The notes: generated by a model not told the origin, from the letters alone. A stretch of 64,000 nt of DNA from Rutidosis leptorrhynchoides (GCF_046630445.1 NC_092336.1:299682501-299746500), one strand, 5' to 3'. Shown: positions 11,306-23,759, numbered from the stretch's first letter. Made by a program: numbers and translations.

Positions 11306-12358
11306 AGCCAATTACAAGAACTTTTAGAGCGTGGTTTCATTCGACCAAGCACATCACCGTGGGGAGCTCCTGTTTTGTTTGTCAAGAAGAAAGATGGTAC
11401 ATTCAGGTTGTGTATCGACTACCGAGAGTTGAACAAACTTACCATCAAGAACCGCTACCCACTACCGAGAATCGACGACTTATTTGATCAACTACAAGGC
11501 TCGTCTGTTTATTCAAAGATTGACTTACGTTCCGGGTATCATCAACTGCGGGTGAAAGAAGATGATATTCCAAAGACTGCTTTCAGAACACGTTACGGTC
11601 ATTACGAGTTTAGGGTCATGCCGTTTGGTTTAACTAATGCACCAGCTGTGTTCATGGACCTTATGAACCGAGTGTGTGGACCATACCTTGACAAGTTTGT
11701 CATTGTTTTCATTGATGACATACTTATTTACTCAAAGAATGACCAAGAACACGGTGAACATTTGAGAAAGGTGTTAGAAGTATTGAGGAAGGAAGAATTG
11801 TACGCTAAGTTTTCAAAGTGTGCATTTTGGTTGGAAGAAGTTCAATTCCTCGGTCACATAGTGAACAAAGAAGGTATTAAGGTGGATCCGGCAAAGATAG
11901 AAACTGTTGAAAAGTGGGAAACCCCGAAAACTCCGAAACACATACGCCAGTTTTTAGGACTAGCTGGTTACTACAGAAGGTTCATCCAAGACTTTTCCAG
12001 AATAGCAAAACCCTTGACTGCATTAACGCATAAAGGGAAGAAATTTGAATGGAATGATGAACAAGAGAAAGCGTTTCAGTTATTGAAGAAAAAGCTAACT
12101 ACGGCACCTATATTGTCATTGCCTGAAGGGAATGATGATTTTGTGATTTATTGTGATGCATCAAAGCAAGGTCTTGGTTGTGTATTAATGCAACGAACGA
12201 AGGTGATTGCTTATGCGTCTAGACAATTGAAGATTCACGAACAAAATTATACTACGCATGATTTGGAATTAGGCGCAGTTGTTTTTGCATTAAAGACTCG
12301 GAGGCACTACTTATATGGGTTCAAAAGTATTATATATACCGACCACAAAAGTCTTTAA
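11306..12358 (+). CDS. pol: Reverse transcriptase and RNase H of element C
   Basis: RT motifs in order: [45 protein letters not shown], and the catalytic FIDD at 11708-11719 (the YVDD-box equivalent), then FLGHIV and [11 protein letters not shown]. RNase H starts near [13 protein letters not shown] and reaches YTDHKSL, where TAA 12356-12358 cuts its last part. The enzyme copies the genomic RNA to DNA inside the particle. All visible RT catalytic residues are kept. Confidence 0.92.
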   Translation, partial: SQLQELLERGFIRPSTSPWGAPVLFVKKKDGTFRLCIDYRELNKLTIKNRYPLPRIDDLFDQLQGSSVYSKIDLRSGYHQLRVKEDDIPKTAFRTRYGHYEFRVMPFGLTNAPAVFMDLMNRVCGPYLDKFVIVFIDDILIYSKNDQEHGEHLRKVLEVLRKEELYAKFSKCAFWLEEVQFLGHIVNKEGIKVDPAKIETVEKWETPKTPKHIRQFLGLAGYYRRFIQDFSRIAKPLTALTHKGKKFEWNDEQEKAFQLLKKKLTTAPILSLPEGNDDFVIYCDASKQGLGCVLMQRTKVIAYASRQLKIHEQNYTTHDLELGAVVFALKTRRHYLYGFKSIIYTDHKSL

Positions 12359-13993
12359 CACATATTTAATCAGAAACAACTGAATATGAGGCAGCGTAGG
12401 TGGATTGAATTGTTGAATGATTACGACTTTGAGATTCGTTACCACCCGGGGAAGGCAAATGTGGTAGCCGATGCCTTGAGCAGGAAGGACAGAGAACCCA
12501 TTCGAGTAAAATCTATGAATATAATGATTCATAATAACCTTACTACTCAAATAAAGGAGGCGCAACAAGGAGTTTTAAAAGAGGGAAAATTAAAGGATGA
12601 AATACCCAAAGGATCGGAGAAGCATCTTAATATTCGGGAAGACGGAACCCGGTATAGGGCTGAAAGGATTTGGGTACCAAAATTTGGAGATATGAGAGAA
12701 ATGGTACTTAGAGAAGCTCATAAAACCAGATACTCAATACATCCTGGAACGGGGAAGATGTACAAGGATCTCAAGAAACATTTTTGGTGGCCGGGTATGA
12801 AAGCCGATGTTGCTAAATACGTAGGAGAATGTTTGACGTATTCTAAGGTCAAAGCTGAGCATCAGAAACTATCAGGTCTACTTCAACAACCCGAAATCCC
12901 GGAATGGAAATGGGAAAACATTTCCATGGATTTCATCACTAAATTGCCAAGGACTGCAAGTGGTTTTGATACTATTTGGGTAATAGTTGATCGTCTCACC
13001 AAATCAGCACACTTCCTGCCAATAATAGAAAATGACAAGATGGAGAAGTTAGCACGACTGTATTTGAAGGAAGTCGTCTCCAGACATGGAATACCAATCT
13101 CTATTATCTCTGATAGGGATGGCAGATTTATTTCAAGATTCTGGCAGACATTACAGCAAGCATTAGGAACTCGTCTAGACATGAGTACTGCCTATCATCC
13201 ACAAACTGATGGGCAGAGTGAAAGGACGATACAAACGCTTGAAGACATGCTACGAGCATGTGTTATTTATTTCGGAAACAGTTGGGATCGACATCTACCG
13301 TTAGCAGAATTTTCCTACAACAACAGCTACCATTCAAGCATTGAGATGGCGCCGTTTGAAGCACTTTATGGTAGAAAGTGCAGGTTTCCAATTTGTTGGA
13401 GTGAAGTGGGGGATAGACAGATTACGGGTCCGGAGATTATACAAGAAACTACCGAGAAGATCATCCAAATTCAACAACGGTTGAAAACCGCCCAAAGTCG
13501 ACAAAAGAGCTACACTGACATTAAAAGAAAAGATATAGAATTTGAAATTGGAGAGATGGTCATTCTTAAAGTTGCACCTTGGAAAGGCATTGTTCGATTT
13601 GGTAAACGAGGGAAATTAAATCCAAGGTATATTGGACCATTCAAGATTATTGATCGTGTCGGACCAGTAGCTTACCGACTTGAGTTACCTCAACAACTCG
13701 CGGCTGTACATAACACTTTCCACGTCTCGAAGTTGAAGAAATGTTTTGCTAAAGAAGATCTCACTATTCCGTTAGATGAAATCCAAATCAACGAAAAACT
13801 TCAATTCATCGAAGAACCCGTCGAAATAATGGATCGTGAGGTTAAAAGACTTAAGCAAAACAAGATACCAATTGTTAAGGTTCGATGGAATGCTCATAGA
13901 GGACCCGAGTTCACCTGGGAGCGTGAAGATCAGATGAAGAAGAAATACCCGCATCTATTTCCAGAAGATTCGTCAACACCTTCAACATCTTAA
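12359..13993 (+). CDS. pol: RNase H end, integrase and chromodomain-like tail of element C
   Basis: Begins with the RNase H end ([27 protein letters not shown]). The integrase zinc finger is at about 12715-12850, but the last Cys of the HHCC set is Tyr (TAT 12839-12841, ECLTYSK), which should damage zinc binding. The catalytic triad is present: Asp 12929-12931, Asp 13112-13114 and Glu 13220-13222. The C-terminal region has GPF and VAYRLELP, then REVKRLKQ and [19 protein letters not shown], the chromodomain-like tail of Tekay/Del elements that can guide insertion to chromatin. It ends at TAA 13991-13993, 35 bp before the 3' LTR. Confidence 0.9.
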   Translation, partial: HIFNQKQLNMRQRRWIELLNDYDFEIRYHPGKANVVADALSRKDREPIRVKSMNIMIHNNLTTQIKEAQQGVLKEGKLKDEIPKGSEKHLNIREDGTRYRAERIWVPKFGDMREMVLREAHKTRYSIHPGTGKMYKDLKKHFWWPGMKADVAKYVGECLTYSKVKAEHQKLSGLLQQPEIPEWKWENISMDFITKLPRTASGFDTIWVIVDRLTKSAHFLPIIENDKMEKLARLYLKEVVSRHGIPISIISDRDGRFISRFWQTLQQALGTRLDMSTAYHPQTDGQSERTIQTLEDMLRACVIYFGNSWDRHLPLAEFSYNNSYHSSIEMAPFEALYGRKCRFPICWSEVGDRQITGPEIIQETTEKIIQIQQRLKTAQSRQKSYTDIKRKDIEFEIGEMVILKVAPWKGIVRFGKRGKLNPRYIGPFKIIDRVGPVAYRLELPQQLAAVHNTFHVSKLKKCFAKEDLTIPLDEIQINEKLQFIEEPVEIMDREVKRLKQNKIPIVKVRWNAHRGPEFTWEREDQMKKKYPHLFPEDSSTPSTS

Positions 13994-14012
13994 AATTTCG
14001 GGACGAAATTTA

Positions 14013-14028
14013 TTTAACGGGTAGGTAC
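14013..14028 (+). promoter_or_regulatory. Polypurine tract of element C
   Basis: tttaacgggtaggtac lies directly before the 3' LTR start, downstream of ttcgggacgaaattt. The same word precedes the 3' LTRs of A (31136-31151) and, on the - strand, B (20689-20706, with one change). It primes plus-strand DNA synthesis in LTR elements. Confidence 0.8.
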
Positions 14029-17000
14029 TGTAGTGACCCGAACTTTTCCATGTTTATATATATTAATTTAGATTGATATTTACATGATTAAATGTTTCCA
14101 ACATGTTAAGCAATCAAACTTGTTAAGACTTGATTAATTGAAATATGTTTCATATAGATAATTGACCACCCAAGTTGACCGGTGATTCACGAACGTTAAA
14201 ACTTGTAAAAACTATACAATGACATATATATGGTTATATATATAGTTAACATGTTTTTATTATAAGTATGTATCTCATTAGGTATTTTAACAATGAGTTA
14301 TATACATAAAAATGAGACTATTAATTTAAGAAACTCGAAAACGGTATATATAACGATTATCGTTATAACAACGTCTTACTAGGTACATATGAATCATATT
14401 AAGATATTGATACACTTGGTTAATTATGTTAAATGATAAGTAAATATATTATTAAGTGTATTAACAATGAAATACATATGTAAAAATAAGACTACTAACT
14501 TAATGATTTCGAAACGAGACATATATGTAACGATTATCGTTGTAACGACATTTAACTGTATATACATCATACTAAGATATATTATATATCATAATATCAT
14601 GATAATATAATAATTTAACATCTCATTTGTTATAATAAACAATGGGTTAACAACATTCAACAAGATCGTTAACCTAAAGGTTTCAAAACAACATTTACAT
14701 GTAACGACTAACGATGACTTAACGACTCAGTTAAAATGTATATACATGTAGTGTTTTAATATGTATTCATACACTTTTGAAAGACTTCAAGACACTTATC
14801 AAAATACTTCTACTTAACAAAAATGCTTACAATTACATCCTCGTTCAGTTTCATCAACAATTCTACTCGTATGCACCCGTATTCGTACTCGTACAATACA
14901 CAGCTTTTAGATGTATGTACTATTGGTATATACACTCCAATGATCAGCTCTTAGCAGCCCATGTGAGTCACCTAACACATGTGGGAACCATCATTTGGCA
15001 ACTAGCATGAAATATCTCATAAAATTACAAAAATATGAGTAATCATTCATGACTTATTTACATGAAAACAAAATTACATATCCTTTATATCTAATCCATA
15101 CACCAACGACCAAAAACACCTACAAACACTTTCATTCTTCAATTTTCTTCATCTAATTGATCTCTCTCAAGTTCTATCTTCAAGTCCTAAGTGTTCTTCA
15201 TATATTTTACAAGTTCTAGTTACATAAAATCAAGAATACTTTCAAGTTTGCTAGCTCACTTCCAATCTTGTAAGGTGATCATCCAACCTCAAGAAATCTT
15301 TGTTTCTTACAGTAGGTTATCATTCTAATACAAGGTAATAATCATATTCAAACTTTGGTTCAATTTCTATAACTATAACAATATTATTTCAAGTGATGAT
15401 CTTACTTGAACTTGTTTTCGTGTCATGATTCTGCTTCAAGAACTTCGAGCCATCCAAGGATCCGTTGAAGCTAGATCCATTTTTCTATTTTCCAGTAGGT
15501 TTATCCAAGGAACTTAAGGTAGTAATGATGTTCATAACATCATTCGATTCATACATATAAAGCTATCTTATTCGAAGGTTTAAACTTGTAATCACTAGAA
15601 CATAGTTTAGTTAATTCTAAACTTGTTCGCAAACAAAAGTTAATCCTTCTAACTTGACTTTTAAAATCAACTAAACACATGTTCTATATCTATATGATAT
15701 GCTAACTTAATGATTTAAAACCTGGAAACACGAAAAACACCGTAAAACCGGATTTACGCCGTCGTAGTAACACCGCGGGCTGTTTTGGGTTAGTTAATTA
15801 AAAACTATGATAAACTTTGATTTAAAAGTTGTTATTCTGAGAAAATGATTTTTATTATGAACATGAAACTATATCCAAAAATTATGGTTAAACTCAAAAT
15901 GGAAGTATGTTTTCTAAAATGGTCATCTAGACGTCGTTCTTTCGACTGAAATGACTACCTTTACAAAAATGACTTGTAACTTATTTTTCCGACTATAAAC
16001 CTATACTTTTTCTGTTTAGATTCATAAAATAGAGTTCAATATGAAACCATAGAAATTTGATTCAATCAAAACGGATTTAAAATGAAGAAGTTATGGGTAA
16101 AACAAGATTGGATAATTTTTCTCATTTTAGCTACGTGAAAATTGGTAACAAATCTATTCCAACCATAACTTAATCAACTTGTATTGTATATTATGTAATC
16201 TTGAGATACCATAGACACGTATACAATGTTTCGACCTATCATGTCGACACATCTATATATATTTCGGAACAACCATAGACACTCTATATGTGAATGTTAG
16301 AGTTAGCTATACAGGGTTGAGGTTGATTCCAAAATATATATAGTTTGAGGTGTGATCAATACTGAGATACGTATACACTGGTTCGTGGATTGATTCAAGA
16401 TAATATTTATCGATTTATTTCTGTACATCTAACTGTGGACAACTAGTTGTAGGTTACTAACGAGGACAGCTGACTTAATAAACTTAAAACATCAAAATAT
16501 ATTAAAAGTGTTGTAAATATATTTTGAACATACTTTGATATATATGTATATATTGTTATAGGTTCGTGAATCAACCAGTGGCCAAGTCTTACTTCCCGAC
16601 GAAGTAAAAATCTGTGAAAGTGAGTTATAGTCCCACTTTTAAAATCTAATATTTTTGGGATGAGAATACATGCAGGTTTTATAAATGATTTACAAAATAG
16701 ACACAAGTACGTGAAACTACATTCTATGGTTGAATTATCGAAATCGAATATGCCCCTTTTTATTAAGTCTGGTAATCTAAGAATTAGGGAACAGACACCC
16801 TAATTGACGCGAATCCTAAAGATAGATCTATTGGGCCTAACAAACCCCATCCAAAGTACCGGATGCTTTAGTACTTCGAAATTTATATCATATCCGAAGG
16901 GTGTCCCGGAATGATGGGGATATTCTTATATATGCATCTTGTTAATGTCGGTTACCAGGTGTTCACCATATGAATGATTTTTATCTCTATGTATGGGATG

Positions 17001-17452
17001 TGTATTGAAATATGAAATCTTGTGGTCTATTATTGTGATTTGATATATATAGGTTAATCCTATAACTCACCAACATTTTTGTTGACGTTTTAAGCATGTT
17101 TATTCTCAGGTGATTATTAAGAGCTTCCGCTGTCGCATACTTAAATAAAGACGAGATTTGGAGTCCATGCTTGTATGATATTGTGTAAAAACTGCATTCA
17201 AGAAACTTATTTTGTTGTAACATATTTGTATTGTAAACCATTATGTAATGGTCGTGTGTAAACAGGATATTTTAGATTATCATTATTTGATAATCTACGT
17301 AAAGATTTTTAAACCTTTATTGATGAAATAAAGGTTATGGTTTGTTTTAAAATGAATGCAGTCTTTGAAAAATGTCTCATATAGAGGTCAAAACCTCGCA
17401 ATGAAATCAATTAATATGGAACGTTTTTAATCAATAAGAACGGGACATTTCA
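14029..17452 (+). repeat. Element C 3' LTR
   Basis: 3424 bp, starting tgtagtgacccg and ending gggacatttca. It differs from the 5' LTR by about two dozen substitutions and a 12-bp extra segment gacacttatcaa near 14791, which accounts exactly for the length difference. Inverted-repeat arms are at 14184-14194 and 16562-16572. The right target duplication aacaa follows at 17453-17457. Confidence 0.95.
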
Positions 17453-18234
17453 AACAAGCCTTAACGTTCATGTTTTACCCTCTGAAGTACACCAGATCAA
17501 GTGTGTTTAAAATAACCTCGAAGTACTAAAGCATCCCATATTCAGGATGGGGTTTGTCAGGCCCAATAGATCTATCTTTAGGATTCGCGCCTACCGTACA
17601 TAGACAAGTAGTTTAATGTTACCAAGCTAAGGGTATATTTCTGGTTTAAACCCACATAGAATTTGTTTTGGTACTTGTGCCTATTTCGTAAAACATTTAT
17701 AAAACAGCGCATGTATTCTCAGCCCAAAAATATAGATAAAAAGGGAGTAATGAAACTCACCATACTGTATTTTGTAGTAAAAATACATATAACATCATTG
17801 AACAAGTGTAAGGTTGGCCTCGGATTCACGAACCTATATCATGTATATATATATTAATGCACATAATCGTAATCGATCAATTTATTTATTATTATTATTA
17901 TTAATTGTTACTTTAGTAAGTTATATGGTTTATTAATAATTTAGCTATATTTATTTTATGTATACATTAGATAAAAAAAAATTGTTGAAAATAATTATTT
18001 TAATGTTAATAATAATGATGATAATAATAATAATAACAACAACAATAATAATAATAATATTATTATTCATAAAATTAATAGAAATTTTCATAGATATAAT
18101 ATTAATATTCATAAAATGATAATAATGATAATAATAATGATAATAGTAGCAGTTTTTAATAAAAATAAAAGTTTAATAATAATAATAATGAAAATAATAG
18201 TTTTTATAATAATACTTAATACTTAAAAATAATA

Positions 18235-18358
<124 letters not shown>

Positions 18359-18397
18359 ATAACAAAATACTACCTCACATAAAATAGGCCTTTTAAA

Positions 18398-18477
18398 AAA
18401 ATAGAATGCCATTGTCCGGACTCGAACCCGCAACCTCCTGCTCACTCTAACACCCTTAAACCAACTGCTCTACTTAT
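18398..18477 (-). other. tRNA-like block with A- and B-box words in B 3' LTR
   Basis: On the - strand this reads tagagcagttgg (resembles a Pol III A box), then gcgggttcgagtcc (contains an exact ggttcgagtcc B-box match), then a run of seven T about 14 bases later, like a Pol III terminator. The acceptor stem does not close well, so it is a tRNA-like relic or promoter, not a functional tRNA. Confidence 0.6.
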
Positions 18478-18910
18478 GATTCCATGTTATAATACGGATT
18501 TAAACTATTTTATCCCTTATTCGTTTATTTTCATTTCCCTAATCCCATGATCAACGATTTCATCTTCATCTCATCATACTTGTATCATCATTTTTATTTC
18601 ATTAAACACAAATAAACTGTTTGTATCACCTTATTGTTATAACCACACGACATAGCAACAATTATCACCTATTTATAGTAGTTTTGTTCTCTGCTCAATG
18701 GCAAGCTTACGAGCCCATACAAAATAGAAAACTGGAATGGGCCTCGTGTCTTAACAGCCCAACCATTCACTAGCCCCTTTTGAAAATCAAAAAAAATAAT
18801 ACGCCCCAAAGGAAGAGATATCAATCGGTTTATCAGTTAAATACAAAATGTCCAGCTCATCACTAGTCCCTACATTTATTCTGTATCCCACTAATCATTC
18901 ACCTTCTTTA

Positions 18911-18913
<3 letters not shown>

Positions 18914-19005
<92 letters not shown>
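18914..19005. repeat. (AT)n microsatellite in B 3' LTR
   Basis: About 90 bp of pure TA dinucleotide repeat; a matching but shorter tract lies at 27645-27719 in the other LTR. Confidence 0.97.
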
Positions 19006-19008
<3 letters not shown>

Positions 19009-20688
19009 AAGTTCCTGATAGAAACAAAAATATAGCAAGTAATAGTAGTAGTGTAGCATGAACGTTTGGTGTTTTCCTTGGGCATTTTAATGGGTAGTGG
19101 AAGATGAAGTTTGTTCACAATTGTGGTGGTGGTTTTGATAGCATAACAGAAGGTTTGCAGCGACTGTAGTAGCTGTGAAGTGGTGGCGTTTAATTATTGT
19201 TAAAACAGAAACATAACGGAGCAAGTGGTGATGGTTTTGTAGTGATCGATGATAGTCGTGTGGTGATCAAGGAGGTGATTAAAGATGGTATACTAGGGTG
19301 GTTCATGGTGGTAACGGTGGTGGTTGTCTAAAACCGTAACAAGAGAGAGAGGTCGAGATGATGGTGGAAGCTCACGATATAGTTTAGGAGAGAGAGAATA
19401 GAGAGAGAAGTTTGTGAGGGTGTCGATTGCTAGGGTTCCGTGGTTACAAGGATTAAGAGAGGGAGAGGTGACACGGGTTGTCGATGGCTCTTGGTTACAA
19501 AGTGGTGAAATGGGTTTCGATGAAACCAGAATTTTTAGAGAGTGTGAGATGGTGATTGAACATGAAGCAATTTGCAAAGGAGGTGAGTTCGAATAGTAGA
19601 AGGATGAGGAAGAAATATGCGTGTTTGTGTTATTTGTGTGTGTTCATCCTTATGTTTAAGAGGAAAACATAGTCAGTAATATATATATAACATCCTCTTA
19701 ACAATAATTAAATAATGCAGAGTAAATAATAAGAGAGATATTCACACATACAAAACCAAAGTCTCCAATTCCCATTATACTTTGTTTGCCACAATTCAAC
19801 AAGCAACCAAAATAAATAAACAGTTTAAAAGGAACATGTAGGTGTGTGTTTCCTGATAATTCAATGTATGTATATGTACTAACATAAAGTTGATTTAATA
19901 ATTGCTAATAACTATATAATAATAATTAAAGGTATGTGAATTGGAAATGCATTAGTAATCCAGCAGACATATTTTGGAGTGTAATTACCGACACTCAAGA
20001 TATTTTCAATTTGTGGAGTGCTATATTGTGTCCATTGCTAAACAGTTACGGATACAAGTGTTCCTAAAAATTCTAAATTTTTAGATTAAGCATATTAAAT
20101 TATTTCACTCATTACCTGTTTGAAACCTGATCAAAAAGGTTCAAAAATTATTTATTTTCTGTTTCGATTTATATTACGGAGTACCAATATTTAAACTTTA
20201 AAAGGTAAAAATATTTTTAACAAATCTAAAATCCTCGTAACTGATTTACCGTTCAACTTTTATTTAAATCCTTCATGAACACGTACAATATTTATATTAA
20301 AACTAACAAAACATCAACCGAGTGTTACCGACATTTGCCAATTAAGCTCGTAATCATTCATTTTCCATTTACTCTCTCTCTATATATAATCAGTTTTAAA
20401 TAACAAGTTTTATCACATAAATATATATTATATATTTTAAACAAATATTATTTTATATATTTTCAAGTAGTATTTATATACACATTTATATACACATACA
20501 TATATATATGTATCTATTTACAAATAGTTGTTCGTGAATCGTCGAGAACAGTCGAAGGTCAATTGAATGTAGGAAATAGTTCAAACTTTTTGAGACTCAA
20601 CCTAACAGACTTTGCTTATCGAGTCAAGAATATTAAATCGTATCGAAAGTTTGGTTCAAAATTAGTCGAAATTTTTCGGGTCGTGACA

Positions 20689-20706
20689 GTACCCACCCGT
20701 TAAAGA
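20689..20706 (-). promoter_or_regulatory. Polypurine tract of element B
   Basis: On the - strand this is ctttaacgggtgggtac, directly before the LTR start TGTCACGACCC. It differs at one position from the tract of A and C. Confidence 0.75.
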
Positions 20707-21595
20707 AATTTCGTCCCGAAATTTGATCTAGGTCGTCATGGCTAACAATAAAATTGTTTTCATGATGATTAGGAGTTGACAAAATAGAGTTTTATTATTT
20801 TTGATTAATATAGATAAAACGATTCGATTACTTGAAGAGTACGAGTGAAGCTATTGCAAAAGAGCGAAATGATAAAATTAAGGTTCGTCTTAACTTTTGA
20901 CATAGTCATGGTGAATTTCCGGAATTCAGGGAATTTAAGGAAATCTTCTAATCAGAAAGAAAATGAAATAGCACGATTTATTAGCAATCTTTTTGGAATT
21001 ACGGAAGAACAGGAATATCAAGGAAATATTTCCGTGATATGCTTAGAGATTGAGTAGAATGAAAGAGTCATGTAACATGACACATGATGATGGTATAACC
21101 TGCTGTGAACCATCATCACATTCCATTAAAAATTTAGCATGACTTACTGTAATATAATCACGTTGATCAAGTGTCATTATATTATATTAACTCATGCATC
21201 AGTTCCCAACATTACTTCAATAACATTCATATTTTAAGCTCGAAAGTTTACATAATATAGAAACTAACAGTTTCTATATGATGTAACACTGATATCACGA
21301 AGAGATTAATGATTTCAGATAAGAATAGTTATAAAAATATCTTCAGAAATATGGAGGATATTTATAATGAAAGATATGATGACATCTTGGAATTTCTAAT
21401 ATCGAAGGATGGTGATGAAATATCGTCCACAAGGGTTTAGAGTAAGGAGCAAGATATTCGCTAAAGACTTCAGCAGGCATTGAATCATTTGGATTCTTTG
21501 AAGTCAAACTTATTCTTCGTGATTTGTCGACGACTTTCTTCATAGTTTCGCATAATCCGCTTTTCGGTACTAAATTTTTTTATTGAGTGTTTCCA
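20707..21595 (-). other. Non-coding internal segment of element B before the Cassandra insertion
   Basis: Matches parts of A at about 30080-31135 in reverse complement. No pol domain can be read in any frame. It ends with the left Cassandra target duplication ttcca at 21591-21595. Confidence 0.7.
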
Positions 21596-21670
21596 TGTAA
21601 CATCCCAGGTAAACGTTCCCCGTAGCATGATATTGTCCGCTTTGCCCGTAGGCGCACGAATTTTTCTTGG

Positions 21671-21780
21671 CAACCACACAGGACGAGCACTTTCCCAGGA
21701 GGTCACCTATCCTGGTAGTGCTATCGCCTGAGCATGCTTAACTGCAGAGTTCTCATGAGATCTGCTGCGCTTGTGGTCCC
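21671..21780 (-). other. 5S rRNA-derived sequence in Cassandra left LTR
   Basis: On the - strand this reads through agaactctgcagttaagc, a near match to plant 5S rRNA, then ccaggataggtgacctcctg. It covers the 5S internal promoter region. The equivalent copy is at 22024-22133. Confidence 0.9.
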
Positions 21781-22023
21781 AAAACGCGTCATGCTAGGAA
21801 AGGTCTCCACACCCTTATAAGGCATGCTTCGTTCCCTTCTCCAACCGATGTGGGACGGATGTAACACGGATGTTACAATCCTCCCCCCTAATGGGACACA
21901 GCATCCTCGCTGTGCATGTTTGGTCCGGGGCCTGGCTCTGATACCATCTGTAACATCCCAGGTAAACGTTCCCCATAGCATGATATTGTCCGCTTTGCCC
22001 GTAGGCGCACGGATTTTTCTTGG

Positions 22024-22133
22024 CAACCACACAGGACGAGTACTTTCCCAGGAGGTCACCCATCCTGGTAGTGCTATCGCCTGAGCACGCTTAACTGCAG
22101 AGTTCTCATGAGATCTGCTACGCTCGTGGTCCC
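22024..22133 (-). other. 5S rRNA-derived sequence in Cassandra right LTR
   Basis: Second copy, 353 bp to the right of the first. It keeps the more 5S-like ggatgggtgacctcctggg and aagcgtgctcaggcg, so the left copy has accumulated transitions. Confidence 0.9.
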
Positions 22134-22385
22134 AAAACGCGTCATGCTAGGAAAGGTCTCCACACCCTTATAAGGCATGCTTCGTTCCCCTCTCCAACCG
22201 ATGTGGGACGGATGTAACACGGATGTTACATTCCATTACTCCATTCTTTATCATCAAACTCTTGGCCATTTAGGCCATCTACAATTTTACTGTTTCGTTA
22301 GCATTTAATGCAGCCATATCTGAATCGTCGGTTATCAATCCGAGGTGGTTTCAAGGGAGTTGTATTTTTAGATGATTAAACGCTG

Positions 22386-22586
22386 ATGGTAATATGGTGG
22401 AATATAAAAGGTTCCCCGGTAACAATAACGAGCACGCATATATATCAAAGTTATAATAAGGTTGTTTCGAACAAAAAGTCGGAGTTGACTTGTTGGAGCT
22501 GTGACAAAATTTGCTACTTTGAAAGGAATTACCAAGTTATTTTGGGTAATAATAACACTAAAGGAATTAGCACTGATACGTGTTAA
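22386..22586 (+). pseudogene. Zinc-knuckle-like fragment, antisense to element B
   Basis: A 66-residue frame containing CWSCDKICYFERNY, which resembles a CCHC Gag knuckle with the His and last Cys changed. The related frame in A (29528-29716, - strand) has CWSCDKTGYLEQ. Both lie antisense to their own element, so the fragment was inverted or captured before A and B diverged. No start or functional protein is supported. Confidence 0.45.
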
Positions 22587-22589
22587 ACG

Positions 22590-23744
22590 TTTACTCAGGT
22601 TTTCGAGAGTTTTTTTTTCTTTTTCGGGTGCATAACTATATGCATAAATCTCTTTTTATGTGGATGAAGTGCGGTTGATTCATCCTCTCGATTGAGGTGT
22701 TTTCAAGAATTATGAAAGGTTTGAACACAGATTGTAATCGTTAAGATTCAAATGAGATTTAAGATGAAATCAAGTGGCAAACTTGAAGAATTGTTTAGTT
22801 TCATATGTTATAATCAATATTTTAATTCTTTTTAATTGTCCAATGTTGGCAGTCCATAGTCGATAGTCCACAGTTAACTGTCCAATAATTTATATATAGT
22901 TTTATATATAATATTTGAATTAATTAATATGTATCGTGACCCGTATACGTCTCAGACTCGATCACAACTCAAACTATATATATTATTGTAGAATCAACCT
23001 CAACCCTGTATAGCTAACTCCCGCATTACTGCATATAGAGTGTCTATGGTTATTCCAAATAATATATATAAATGCGTCGATATGATATGTCAAAACCTTA
23101 TATACGTGTCCCGATATTTAAAGTGCGTAAAAATAAATAACAGAAATTAAATGACGATAAATAAAGTTACGAGAATGTAAATTGCGATAAATAAATTGCG
23201 ATAAATAAAATGTAATCAGTTAGCTAGGAACAATTAGCTAGGAACAGTTAGCGTGGATTCTTAACAACATTTTTCTCGTAGTTAATTTGTTTGTTTCTAA
23301 CAAGTTTTATTTTGTCCAGTGTTTTCTTCATTATGCCACTTATTGGATTCTGATATATCAAAATCTAAATATGAAATTGAATGAAAATGGTTATTCTGTG
23401 GTGAACGGATACGTATATCGGTGGTTATAAATAGGATCGTAGATGACTATTGAATTAGATTTGGAAGAATGTACGGTATACTTATTAATGTGAAATCTGA
23501 ATATTCCTCGGGTATTACCTACCCGTTAAAATATTTTCAACATTAACAGTTTGTACGAAAGAATTTTTTATTACAATCTTTATGAAAATACACTTACATA
23601 TATATTTTCTTCAGATGTAATATAGATTTAATGAGTTGATATGATATTAATCTCATTTAATTTACCGTTAGAACGTGAATATATAATCTCTAAAACATTA
23701 AAGATTACATAATCGTCATGTCGAACGAAGGTAATTGATGTAGA
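22590..23744 (-). other. Non-coding internal segment of element B
   Basis: Reverse-complement match to A 2580-3715 plus 29411 onward, including the uninterrupted site for B's own insertion near 22670-22700. It contains the PPT-like hairpin (23509-23525) and the module also seen in C's LTR (about 22845-23105). Confidence 0.75.
23509..23525 (-). promoter_or_regulatory. Internal PPT-like word with hairpin, element B
   Basis: On the - strand cgggtaggtaatacccg, identical to the A copy at 2817-2833. Confidence 0.6.
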
Positions 23745-23759
23745 ACGATTCGTAGAATG

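Larger units (their letters stand above)
9422..13993 (+). pseudogene. gag-pol: gag-pol polyprotein of element C, one frame with three in-frame stops
   Basis: One reading frame runs from ATG 9422 (chosen over the in-frame ATG 9386 because MAPTTRHT begins the typical gag start) to TAA 13991-13993, interrupted only by TAG 10100-10102, TAA 11303-11305 and TAA 12356-12358. No frameshift separates the parts, so the ancestor was a single gag-pol fusion frame, as is usual in this clade. Domains in order: capsid, Asn-rich linker, two CCHC knuckles, protease, RT, RNase H, integrase, chromodomain-like tail. The stops and the integrase Cys-to-Tyr change listed below leave this copy defective. Confidence 0.93.
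4025..17452 (+). mobile_element. Element C: Tekay/Del-type chromovirus with F-box cargo ORF
   Basis: A complete 13,428-bp element with 3.4-kb LTRs (4025-7436 and 14029-17452) and target duplication aacaa at 4020-4024 and 17453-17457. The uninterrupted sequence ggtaacaagccttaac exists in B's other LTR near 26219-26234, so the insertion is proven by a paralogous empty site. Order: LTR, PBS, acidic ORF, F-box ORF, PPT-like hairpin, gag-pol, PPT, LTR. Protease-RT-RNase H-integrase order defines Ty3/gypsy; the tail after integrase (VKVRW...TWERE) and very long LTRs point to the Tekay/Del chromovirus clade. LTRs differ at about two dozen sites plus one 12-bp indel, so insertion is recent. Three in-frame stops in gag-pol mean this copy cannot make its full polyprotein by ordinary translation. 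Confidence 0.95.
21596..22230 (-). mobile_element. Cassandra TRIM with 5S rRNA-like LTRs
   Basis: Two 282-bp LTRs (21596-21877 and 21949-22230, tgtaacatcc...gatgttaca) flank a 71-bp internal domain. ttcca duplicates at 21591-21595 and 22231-22235. A perfect tRNA-Met-type PBS, tggtatcagagccagg, lies on the - strand at 21931-21946 and a purine tract (minus strand aggggggagg) at the other end, so the element is on the - strand. Each LTR contains a 5S rRNA-derived block. Such elements code for nothing and rely on other elements' enzymes; the 5S part supplies a Pol III promoter (established for Cassandra). The LTRs differ at about eight sites. Confidence 0.95.

Noticed and set aside
17663..17857. 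Small frame repeated at 26432-26626
   Set aside because: Both copies lie in B's LTRs and cover the conserved LTR block; identity reflects LTR duplication, and no protein family is recognised.
18398..18477. A functional tRNA gene
   Set aside because: A and B boxes are good but the acceptor stem does not close, and the block recurs in several LTRs.
21671..22133. Functional 5S rRNA genes
   Set aside because: The 5S-like parts sit inside Cassandra LTRs and carry many changes, so they are element promoters and not rRNA genes.
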